Assembly (NCBI GenBank): GCA_016793325.1
Contig: JAEUKI010000087.1
Coordinates: 219,910 to 283,909 of the forward strand
Direction: 5' to 3'
Length of the DNA stretch: 64,000 nucleotides
Source of the DNA: Myxococcales bacterium
GTDB lineage: Bacteria; Myxococcota_A; Polyangia; Polyangiales; Ga0077539
This document shows, one piece after another, positions 32,136 to 40,214 of this stretch. Positions within the stretch are counted from its first letter, which is position 1, and each line of letters starts with the position of its first letter. The notes under the pieces are model-generated. The model made no database searches, was not told where the DNA came from, and worked only from the letters and a program-made list of their open reading frames with translations. Made by a program: the position numbers and the translations under genes.

Positions 32136-34439
32136 ATGCGATCGCGACGTCTCGTCGCGCGCGACGTCGTTGCGTCGTGCGCGGGCTGCGCCGTGCTGCT
32201 CGCGCTATTCGCGCAGCGCGGAGCCGACACCCTCTCGTGGAGCTTCTACCTCGGCGCCCTCGCGCTCGTCGTGGCCGTCGTCGGACTCCTCGGTCTGCTC
32301 GGAGATTCGCCGCTCGACGTGCGCGGCGACGAAGCCCCGCTCGAGCCCGCGCGCTCGTCTCGACCGATGCTCGTCGGCGCGGTCGCGCTCGTCCTTCTGA
32401 ACGTGTGCACCGCAGGGCGCTTCGGCCTCTTCGATCCATGGGAGACGCACTACGCCGAAGTGGCGCGCGAGCTGATCGCCCGCGACGACTGGATCACGCT
32501 CTGGTGGGGACCCGAGGGCTGGTTTCTGTCGAAGCCCGTGCTGTTGCCCGCCCTCGTCGCGCTCGGGTTTCGCGCGACCGCGCCGTTCGTGGGCGCGGGC
32601 GATCCGACGACGAACCTGCGGTCGATCGAGTGGGCCGTTCGACTTCCGATCGTGCTGCTCGCGATCGTCACGACCCTCGTCGTCGCCAGGCTCGTCGCGC
32701 GCATCGCCGGAACGCGCGCGGGCTGGATCACCGCGCTCCTCCTGAGCGCCGCCCCGTTTTGGACGCTCGTCTCGCACCAGGCCATGACCGACTTGCCCTT
32801 CGTCGCGACCATGACCCTCGCGATGGCCTCGCTCGTTCGAGCGCTGACCTCGGACCCCACCGACACGATCGAAGCGCGGCTCGTCACCGTTGGATCGTTG
32901 AAGCTCCGCGTCTCGCGCTGGCACGCGACGGTCGCGTTGATCACGGCGATCGCGCTCCCGCAAGCGCTCTATCTCGTCACGCGACCGGTCGTTTCGTCCT
33001 GCGAATCGTCCGACGAAACGTGCGTCGCAGCCGCGCGTCGCTCGACCGCGCTCGGCGTCCGCTGGCCGATCGAGCGCTTCGTCTCGGGCTCCGCCAACAA
33101 CAGCGCCCCCGTCGGCGAGGCGCCGCGCGTCCCGGGAAGTCAGCCAGCGGTCGAGCGCTATTCGTCCGCGCCGGTCCCGTCGTTCGCGCAGGGGATCGCG
33201 TGGCTCGCGCTGCTCGCGATCGTGCTCCGCTCGCTCCGCGACGAACGCTCGCGGCACGCGATCGAGCTCGTCACGATGTACGTCTTCGCCGGGCTCTCGT
33301 TTCTCGCAAAGGGACCCGCAGGCCTCGGCGTGCCCGAGGTCGTCCTCGCGCTCTTCGTCGTGTGCGAGCGACGCTGGAGCCTCCTTCGTCAATTGCAGCT
33401 CCGCCGCGGCCTCGGCGTCTTCGCGCTCTGCGCGCTCCCTTGGTACACCGCGATCAGCTGCCGCCTGGGCCGCGAGTACTTCGATCGCTTCGTCGTGCAC
33501 GACCTGTTCGCGCGAAGCTTCTCGGGCGTGCACGGCGAGCAGGGCGGCCTCGGCTACTACGTGCACCAGCTCGAAGCAGGCCTCTTTCCGTGGGGTGCCA
33601 TCGCGCTCGTCGCGCTCTTCTCTCGCCCGTCCGTGGACAACGACCCGCGTCGCGCCGTCCTCTGGTCGCTCGCTCGCGCGTGGCTCGCGGTGACCTTCAC
33701 GCTCTTCAGCGTGATGGCCACACGATTTCATCACTACATCTTTCCCGCGGTCGTCCCCGCGGCGATCTTGAGCGGGCTCTGGCTCGATGAGCACGGGCCG
33801 CAGCGACCGCGGCGCCTCGCCACGATCGTGCCGCTCGCGCTGTCGCTCGTCACCGCAGCGGGAGCCGTCGGCTTCTATCGCGAGCCCGCGCGCATCCTGC
33901 ACTTGTTCACGTACAACTACGCCCGCGCCGTCCCCGACTTCGTGCGCGGACACGGGCTCGTGCTCGCGACGGCGGGCCTCGTCGCGTCCGTGGCCCTCGC
34001 GCTCTTCGCCGTCGCGCGCCTCCGTAGAGTCTCGATCGCGCTGCTGCTCGGCGCGAGCGTCGCGCTCAGCGCATGGCTGCTCGTGGCGTGGTTTCCTGCG
34101 CTCGCGCAGCATCGATCGCAGCGCGTCCTGTTCGAGCAGTACGTCCGCGAACGCCCGACGCCCGACGCTCCGCTCGCCGCCTACGCCCTCAATTGGAAGG
34201 GCGAGAGCTTCTACTCGAACGGCTCCGTCGCCCTCTTCGACTGCGGGTTTCCATCGTGCGCGCCCAACGCCCTCGCGCCGTGGCTCGCGTCCCACCGCGG
34301 CCGCGCCGTGTTCGTCCTCACCGAGCGCGCCCGCATCGAGTCGCTCCGCGCGATCGCCGCGCGACAGAGCCGCGCGCTCCGCGTCGTCACTCAACCTTCG
34401 CAACACCTGGATTTCGCCCTCGTCGAGGTGCAGCCATGA
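32136..34439 (+). CDS. GT-C family membrane glycosyltransferase (ArnT/PMT-like)
   Basis: 767 residues from an ATG with AGGGAG upstream. At least ten membrane helices. The first periplasmic loop holds the dolichyl/undecaprenyl-phosphate sugar transferase motif region 'FGLFDPWETHYAEVARELI' with an acidic pair, and 'SKPVLLPALVALGF' follows. These are features of the PMT_2/ArnT family that moves a sugar from a polyprenyl-phosphate carrier to lipid A, protein or another lipid on the periplasmic side. The stop overlaps the start of a second membrane protein (ATGA). Confidence 0.85.
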   Translation: MRSRRLVARDVVASCAGCAVLLALFAQRGADTLSWSFYLGALALVVAVVGLLGLLGDSPLDVRGDEAPLEPARSSRPMLVGAVALVLLNVCTAGRFGLFDPWETHYAEVARELIARDDWITLWWGPEGWFLSKPVLLPALVALGFRATAPFVGAGDPTTNLRSIEWAVRLPIVLLAIVTTLVVARLVARIAGTRAGWITALLLSAAPFWTLVSHQAMTDLPFVATMTLAMASLVRALTSDPTDTIEARLVTVGSLKLRVSRWHATVALITAIALPQALYLVTRPVVSSCESSDETCVAAARRSTALGVRWPIERFVSGSANNSAPVGEAPRVPGSQPAVERYSSAPVPSFAQGIAWLALLAIVLRSLRDERSRHAIELVTMYVFAGLSFLAKGPAGLGVPEVVLALFVVCERRWSLLRQLQLRRGLGVFALCALPWYTAISCRLGREYFDRFVVHDLFARSFSGVHGEQGGLGYYVHQLEAGLFPWGAIALVALFSRPSVDNDPRRAVLWSLARAWLAVTFTLFSVMATRFHHYIFPAVVPAAILSGLWLDEHGPQRPRRLATIVPLALSLVTAAGAVGFYREPARILHLFTYNYARAVPDFVRGHGLVLATAGLVASVALALFAVARLRRVSIALLLGASVALSAWLLVAWFPALAQHRSQRVLFEQYVRERPTPDAPLAAYALNWKGESFYSNGSVALFDCGFPSCAPNALAPWLASHRGRAVFVLTERARIESLRAIAARQSRALRVVTQPSQHLDFALVEVQP

Positions 34440-36256
34440 ATTCAACCGATCGCTCTACGACAGCGACCCTCGTCGATCGCGCGCTCGTGCTCGTCGCGAT
34501 CGTCGCCCTCGTCGCGGCCGCCTCGCGCTTCGGAGCCTCCGCCGACGGAGATCTCCAGCGGGCCGCCGTCGCGCTCGCACACCAGCCCGCCGATGACCTC
34601 CTCGGAGCGCTCGCGAACGCCTCGATCCGCGCCTCGATCCGCGTGTTCGGCGCGAGCTCCCTCGCGCTGCGCGTCCCTTCGCTCGCAGCGACCTTCGCCT
34701 CGATGCTCTTCGTCGGACTCGCGGCGCGCCGGTGGTTCGGCGCTCCTCGCGCTGCGACGGCGTCGCTCGTCCTCGCCTCGCTCCCGCTCACGACCGCGGC
34801 GATGCTCCACGACACGCGCGCGAGCTTCGCGACCGCCGCGCTCGGCCTCGTGTTCGCGATCGCGCCAGCGCTCGATCGACGTCCGGCGGGACTGTGGATC
34901 GCGCGCGGGCTCGTCCTCGCGTGCGTCGCGTTTGGTGTGCGAAATTCCAACGCCCCATCGACGCTCGCGACGACGCTCGAGGGGCTCGCGCACCGCTCGT
35001 TTCCGTGGGTCGTGGCCGTGCTCTGCGCGCTCGCCGCGAGCGCCGAAGACCGCGACGATGCCCGAGCCTCGCATCGTTCGCTCGTCGTGCTCGCGCTCGT
35101 CGCCGTGCTCCTCGCAGCCACGCGAGACGGATCGACCTCGACGCTCTCGCTCGCGGCCGTCCCGTGCGCGCTGCTCGTCGCGAGCTTCGACCACAGCGAG
35201 CGTCCGCCGACGCTCCAGCTCCTCGTCGCGCTCTTCGTCGCGGCGGTCATCGCGCGCGATCTGTCACAGTTTCCCCAGGCGTTGCGAAGGCTCGGCGCGA
35301 TCGCGGGGAGCGCCGACGCCCGTCGCGACACCGTCGAGCCCTGGCTCGCCCTCGCGCCCTGGTGCGCGTTCGCGCTCGTCGTCGTTGGCGCGCTCGTCGC
35401 GAAGCTCCAGCGGACTGCGTCGCTCGTCGCCGCCCTCGTGTTGATCGCGAGCAACGAAGAGGACTTCGCTCGACAGAGCGCGCCTCGCGCCGCGCTCGTC
35501 GCCGCGCGAGACCGCGGATTCGCGACCGTGGCCGCGCGCATCGATCCTTCGCAGCCCGCGCTCTCGCTCGACGCTCCAGCAAACACCGACGCGATTCACT
35601 CGGACGACGACGCCGTTCGCTGGCTCGTCGAACACGAGTCCCGCGGAGCGATGCTCGTCCACCGCGCGCGTTGGGCGTCGATCAACGCGTTCTTTCGCGA
35701 GAGATTCCAGCGCAACCTCGGGTTCGAGGGCGGCCATGGGTCCGGCTGGGCCCTCGCGAGCGCCCGCGCCGCGAGCGAGCCCCGCAACCCCCTCTTCGAC
35801 ATCGTGTCGAGCGCGCCGCCTGCGCTCGACCCAGGGGCTCGACGCGCGTCGCTCGAGCCACGCCCGCGCTTCGACGATCGGGTCGAGCTCGCGTTCGTCG
35901 ACGTGCTCCGCGAGCCAGCGTCGATGATGGAGTCCTCTCGATTTCGTGTGTCGCTTCAGCTGCACGGGCTCGATCGCGTCGGCGCTGATTACCGTGTGTT
36001 CGTTCACGGGGACAGCGCTTGTCCGAGGATCAACGTCGACCACGAGCCCGCGCAGGGGCGCTATCCCACGGGCCTGTGGCGCGCGGGCGACTGGGTGCGG
36101 GACGCGTTCGTCGTCGCGGTCCCGTGGCACTGCGACGCGCGGTCGGTGCGCGTGTACGTGGGGCTCTTTCGCGGCGACGCGCGAGCCCGCGTCTCGGTCG
36201 GGGCGCACGATGGCGCCGATCGCGTACTCGCCACCACACTCGTGCTCGCTCCGTGA
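34436..36256 (+). CDS. Polytopic membrane protein coupled to glycosyltransferase
   Basis: 606 residues overlapping the glycosyltransferase gene by four bases. The N-terminal 340 residues contain eight or nine membrane helices in a pattern resembling a shortened GT-C fold, without a clear acidic catalytic motif. The C-terminal 250 residues are soluble and end in a beta-sandwich-like region ('DYRVFVHGDSACPRINVDHEP', read in parts). It may present or modify the glycosylated product. Function not assigned. Confidence 0.8.
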   Translation: MNSTDRSTTATLVDRALVLVAIVALVAAASRFGASADGDLQRAAVALAHQPADDLLGALANASIRASIRVFGASSLALRVPSLAATFASMLFVGLAARRWFGAPRAATASLVLASLPLTTAAMLHDTRASFATAALGLVFAIAPALDRRPAGLWIARGLVLACVAFGVRNSNAPSTLATTLEGLAHRSFPWVVAVLCALAASAEDRDDARASHRSLVVLALVAVLLAATRDGSTSTLSLAAVPCALLVASFDHSERPPTLQLLVALFVAAVIARDLSQFPQALRRLGAIAGSADARRDTVEPWLALAPWCAFALVVVGALVAKLQRTASLVAALVLIASNEEDFARQSAPRAALVAARDRGFATVAARIDPSQPALSLDAPANTDAIHSDDDAVRWLVEHESRGAMLVHRARWASINAFFRERFQRNLGFEGGHGSGWALASARAASEPRNPLFDIVSSAPPALDPGARRASLEPRPRFDDRVELAFVDVLREPASMMESSRFRVSLQLHGLDRVGADYRVFVHGDSACPRINVDHEPAQGRYPTGLWRAGDWVRDAFVVAVPWHCDARSVRVYVGLFRGDARARVSVGAHDGADRVLATTLVLAP

Positions 36257-36290
36257 CAGCGGCTCGGCCGCGCGCGTATCGTGCGTGACG

Positions 36291-38357
36291 ATGGTTGCGT
36301 TGTCTCGCGCGCTGCGGCCCGCGTTCGCTCGGGTGACTCGATTTCGTGTGTCCTTCGTCGCGCTGGCGACGATCGCGGGGCTCTCTGTGACGAGCTGCGG
36401 AGGTCCGCCCACGGTGCCGCTCCCCGAGGACATCTTCGAGCCAAACCCCGGCCACAATTTTCGGGCGGCGACGGGGACCGTTCAGCTCGCGGCGATCACG
36501 CAACGAACCATCTGCTACACGACCGATGGAACGACGCCCGAGCTCGTCGACGGGACGTGTTCGAGCAATTCGATGCGCTTGATGGCGCCGCATCGGATCA
36601 CGCTCGACTGCGCGTCGGACACGGCGGCCAACGCCATCCGCGGGATTCGATTGGTCTTCGACTGGCCGAGCTCGAGCGGGACCGAGGTGATCACGGCGGC
36701 GGGCAATTTCGTGCTCGATTGCACGCAGCCCGAGGGTGACCGCGACGGCGACGGCGTGGCCGACAGCATGGACAACTGTCCGATGACGGCCAACCGCGAT
36801 CAGGCCGACGCCAATCGCAACATGATCGGCGACGTGTGCGAAGCGATGGGCGCGCCCGACGCAGACCGCGACGGTCGCCCCGACTCCGCCGACAACTGCC
36901 CGATGGTGTGGAACGTCAATCAAGCGGACGAAGACCGCGATGGAATCGGCAACGTCTGTGATCCCACCCCCCGCGGCGAGCCTCCGCTCCCGTGGAACAA
37001 CGGCGTCCTCGCGCGCGCCCTCGTCGCGTGGAAGGACGAGATCCAGTGCAGCCTCAACGGCTGTCGCAACCCCGGCGGACCGGGCTCGTGGAGCCGCATG
37101 TGCGACAACGACGGGACCGTCGATTGGAACGTCTCGTTGAGCGGCGTCCGCGCGATCAGCCGCTTCACCTATCGCAACTGCCAAAACGCCGTCACGATCC
37201 CCGTTCACGACTACATGCGCGACCCGCGCAACTTGGACCCGACGGCCACGCGCCCGATGGAGATCACGCTCACGGCGACGGGGAGCTTCACGCAGGACAC
37301 CGACTTCAGCGGCAACGGCCAAGAGACCGGGATGGTCAACGTCACGGGCTCGTTCACGGGAACGATCGTCTCGCACGTCCAGATCCGCGGCGCGCAGCGC
37401 GCACCCGGCAGCTACTTCTCGGTCTCGTGCTCGACGGACCCGATCGAGCAAGAGATGTGCGCCCCTGGAAATCTCCTCGTGAACTATCGCTTCCCCGATT
37501 GGGAGTGCGAGCCCGGCGGCTGCCCGATGCCTCCCGCGGCGCTCGTCGACACCGACGGCGACGGCGTGTTCGACCCGTACGACAACTGCCCGATGGCCGC
37601 GAATCCGACGCAAGCAAACGCGGACTTCGACAACGAGGGCGACGCGTGCGACTCGAGCACGTCGATGATGGACTCGGACGGCGACGGCGTTCCCGACGCG
37701 GGAGACAACTGCCCGATGGCCGCCAACCCGATGCAACAAGACTCCGATCGCGACGGCGTGGGCGACGCGTGCGACATGGTCAGCGACCCGGACACGGACA
37801 TGGACGGCGTGATCGACCGCCGCGACAACTGCCCGATGAACGCGAACCCCACGCAGGTCGACACCGACATGGACGGCCAGGGCGACGCGTGCGACTCGAC
37901 CCCGACCGGCGCCGCGCGCTTCGCGCTGCTCAAAGTGAAGAACGGGCGCTGCCTCTACGACAACGGCGGCGACGTTCGCTCCACCACGATGTGCGACGCC
38001 ATGCAGCGCAATCAACAGTGGGAGGTCATCGACGTCGCGGGCCGCCGCGTGTTTCGCAACCTCGGCTCGTCGCGGTGCCTCGCCGCTTCGAGTTGGGCCG
38101 GCGCCATCGGGATGGCCGCGTGCGACATGGCGAGCAGCGCGCAGCAGTGGAGCCTCGAGCGCTACGACCAGGGCGGCTTCGACCTGCAATTTCCCCTGCG
38201 GTTGCGCAGCGCGCAGCACAACTACTGCCTGTACACCGACGGCACCAACGACGTGTACGCCTCCCAGGGCAACTGCTCGCTCGCGGGCACCGAAAACGGT
38301 CGCAAGGTCGGCATCTACCCGAACGGCGACTTCACGATGTCGCCGACGCAGCCCTGA
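36291..38357 (+). CDS. TSP3-repeat lipoprotein with chitobiase-like and C-terminal lectin-like domains
   Basis: 688 residues from ATG 36291. The signal ends 'LSVTSC'. A chitobiase-C-terminal-like segment ('TICYTTDGTTPEL') is followed by calcium-binding thrombospondin type 3 repeats of the form D-x-D-x-D-G-(V/I)-x-D-x-x-D-N-C-P. Two repeats lie before and three after a middle domain of about 180 residues with several Cys. The C-terminus ('FALLKVKNGRCLYDNGG', 'SRCLAASSWAGAIGMAACD', 'QQWSL') has the QxW-type pattern of ricin beta-trefoil lectins. It is expected to be calcium-stabilised and to bind carbohydrate at the cell surface. Confidence 0.83.
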   Translation: MVALSRALRPAFARVTRFRVSFVALATIAGLSVTSCGGPPTVPLPEDIFEPNPGHNFRAATGTVQLAAITQRTICYTTDGTTPELVDGTCSSNSMRLMAPHRITLDCASDTAANAIRGIRLVFDWPSSSGTEVITAAGNFVLDCTQPEGDRDGDGVADSMDNCPMTANRDQADANRNMIGDVCEAMGAPDADRDGRPDSADNCPMVWNVNQADEDRDGIGNVCDPTPRGEPPLPWNNGVLARALVAWKDEIQCSLNGCRNPGGPGSWSRMCDNDGTVDWNVSLSGVRAISRFTYRNCQNAVTIPVHDYMRDPRNLDPTATRPMEITLTATGSFTQDTDFSGNGQETGMVNVTGSFTGTIVSHVQIRGAQRAPGSYFSVSCSTDPIEQEMCAPGNLLVNYRFPDWECEPGGCPMPPAALVDTDGDGVFDPYDNCPMAANPTQANADFDNEGDACDSSTSMMDSDGDGVPDAGDNCPMAANPMQQDSDRDGVGDACDMVSDPDTDMDGVIDRRDNCPMNANPTQVDTDMDGQGDACDSTPTGAARFALLKVKNGRCLYDNGGDVRSTTMCDAMQRNQQWEVIDVAGRRVFRNLGSSRCLAASSWAGAIGMAACDMASSAQQWSLERYDQGGFDLQFPLRLRSAQHNYCLYTDGTNDVYASQGNCSLAGTENGRKVGIYPNGDFTMSPTQP

Positions 38358-38363
38358 GCTGGC

Positions 38364-39191
38364 TCACCGAGGGGGCGCGATGCTGCCGGACAATCGCCGC
38401 TGCAGTTGAATGTATGTGTCGATGGACGTCGGCTCGTAGCGGTCCGCCCCCATCGCGCTCGGCAGCATCGTGCGCTTCTTGCTCTGGAGCATCGCCGGCG
38501 TCGTGGCGGGCGTCGTGTCGAGCACTTTTTCGAACGCCGCGCACCCCTCGGCGTCGAGCTCGTACGTGAGGACGATCGCGTCGGTGGGCGCTTCATCGGT
38601 GACCGCGAGCACGCCGAGCCGACTCTCGAGCGGTCCGACGTGCATCGTGAGCGCCGCGCGAACGTCGTGATCCTCGCCAGACCACGCGGTGATCGCGGCG
38701 AGCTCCGCGCGTCCATCGGTGACCGCCGCGAGCGCCTCGGGGTGCGAGCCCATGAACGTCTGCTCGCCGAAGACCAACGCGGGGTTGATCCCTCGGCGCC
38801 GAAAGAGCTCTTGCGCGAGGATGTAGCCGCCGAGCGAGTGAGGATCGACCCACGCCGCGCGCACGCCACGGGCGGCGCCGAGGTTGTCGATCGTGAGCTT
38901 CGAGTTCGAACGAACGATGACCGCGGATCGGTACTGCGTCCGCCCTTGGCGAACGACGCGAAACACCTGCTTCGCCATCGACGAAATCCGCCCGCACACG
39001 CCGGCGGGCGCCCACACGACGTCGGCTTCGCGGGCGAGCGTGCTTCGAATGAGCTCGTTGTAGTCGCGCGCCACGGTGACGCTCACCGGTCGACCGAGCG
39101 CCTGCGCGACCGACGACTCGACGAGCTCTGCGCGCGCGTGCGCCTTGGGCATCCCGAGCGATGGCGGAAACAGCACGCGGATCGGGTTCAC
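38364..39191 (-). CDS. PhnD-like phosphate/phosphonate substrate-binding protein
   Basis: 275 residues from the GTG at 39191 ('NPIRVLFPPSLG'). An in-frame ATG at 39317 would add 42 Arg-rich residues and overlap the start codon of the divergent gene. The fold motifs are those of PhnD-type periplasmic-binding proteins: 'ADVVWAPAGVCGRI', 'VRAAWVDPHSLGGYILAQELF', 'GSHPEALAAVTDGRAELAAI'. No signal peptide precedes the domain, so it may be a cytoplasmic sensor. No ABC permease is nearby. It ends 6 bases from the lipoprotein gene (convergent). Confidence 0.82.
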   Translation of the reverse strand: MNPIRVLFPPSLGMPKAHARAELVESSVAQALGRPVSVTVARDYNELIRSTLAREADVVWAPAGVCGRISSMAKQVFRVVRQGRTQYRSAVIVRSNSKLTIDNLGAARGVRAAWVDPHSLGGYILAQELFRRRGINPALVFGEQTFMGSHPEALAAVTDGRAELAAITAWSGEDHDVRAALTMHVGPLESRLGVLAVTDEAPTDAIVLTYELDAEGCAAFEKVLDTTPATTPAMLQSKKRTMLPSAMGADRYEPTSIDTYIQLQRRLSGSIAPPR

Positions 39192-39315
39192 GACGACCGT
39201 CGACGATGGTAGCGCTCTTCGGCGGCGACGGTGGGCCGCGAGGCGCTTTGCGAGTCTCGTCCAAATGTGACGCGCCACGGACTCGCGGAGCTCGCGTAGA
39301 GTGAGGGCTCGAACC

Positions 39316-40116
39316 ATGACCCGCCTTTCGCGCCAGCGCGCGATCGCCTTCGACTTCGACGGAACCCTTACGTGTGCAGACTTCAACGGCCGCTTCGAGC
39401 GTGAGTTCTTCGCTCGCCTCGCGATCGACCCGGCGCGCGACGAGCGTGACCGCGACGAAGACGTGCTCGTCGACGAGCGCGCCGTCGTTCGCGCGGGCGC
39501 AGACCCGTGGATCCTCGCGACGTTTCGCGCGACCCGAGCGCTCCGCGCCGCGGGGGCGAGCGAGCTCGACGCGCGCGCGATGATCGCGAGGCACTTTCGT
39601 CCCGCAATCGAAGACGCGCCTTCGCCGTTTCGCGACGGTGTCGGCGCGCTCCTCGACGCGCTCGACGCCGACGGCGTTCGCTGCTTCATCGTGAGCAACT
39701 CGCCCGAGGTCTCGATCCGAGCGCGCTTGTCCACGGTGTGCGAGTCCGCAGCGCGCGTGGTGATCGTCGGCGACGCCCAGAAGTTTTCGATCGTCGACGC
39801 TGAGCGTCCCCTCGCGCGCGAGTGGCAGCGATCCCTCGGCGCTTCGCGGCGCTTCGCAGGCGCCCCGCGCGAGACGCTGCTCGGGCGCGGCCGCTATCTC
39901 GACGCCCTCGCGCGCGTGTGCGCGAGCGCAGAGTGCGCGATCCACGAGCTCACGGTGGTCGGCGATGTGTTCGAACTCGACCTCGCCGCTCCGCTCTTGC
40001 TCGGCGCGCGAGGTTGCTCGATCGACCACGACGGTCGCGCACCGTGGGAGCGCGCCGCCCTCGCGTCGATCGGCGCGACGAGCGCCGCAGACCCGAAGAC
40101 CGCGCTCGCGCTGTAG
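39316..40116 (+). CDS. HAD-superfamily hydrolase
   Basis: 266 residues from ATG 39316. Motif I is 'FDFDGTLT' with nucleophile Asp13 and Asp15. Motif II lies in 'CFIVSNSP', and motif IV in 'VVGDVFELD'. The cap inserted after motif I is about 90 residues, helical and acidic. It is probably a phosphatase for a small phosphorylated metabolite. It lies between a PhnD-like binding protein and a kinase, so a phosphate-related theme is possible. Confidence 0.85.
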   Translation: MTRLSRQRAIAFDFDGTLTCADFNGRFEREFFARLAIDPARDERDRDEDVLVDERAVVRAGADPWILATFRATRALRAAGASELDARAMIARHFRPAIEDAPSPFRDGVGALLDALDADGVRCFIVSNSPEVSIRARLSTVCESAARVVIVGDAQKFSIVDAERPLAREWQRSLGASRRFAGAPRETLLGRGRYLDALARVCASAECAIHELTVVGDVFELDLAAPLLLGARGCSIDHDGRAPWERAALASIGATSAADPKTALAL

Positions 40117-40214
40117 CGAAGCTCGAGGAGCCCTACATGTGCGGACCAGTGCCCGCAGTTCTTCGCACTCCGTGAGTGATTTCACTAGCCTGGCGCGTCT
40201 TTGTTCTCTAACCT

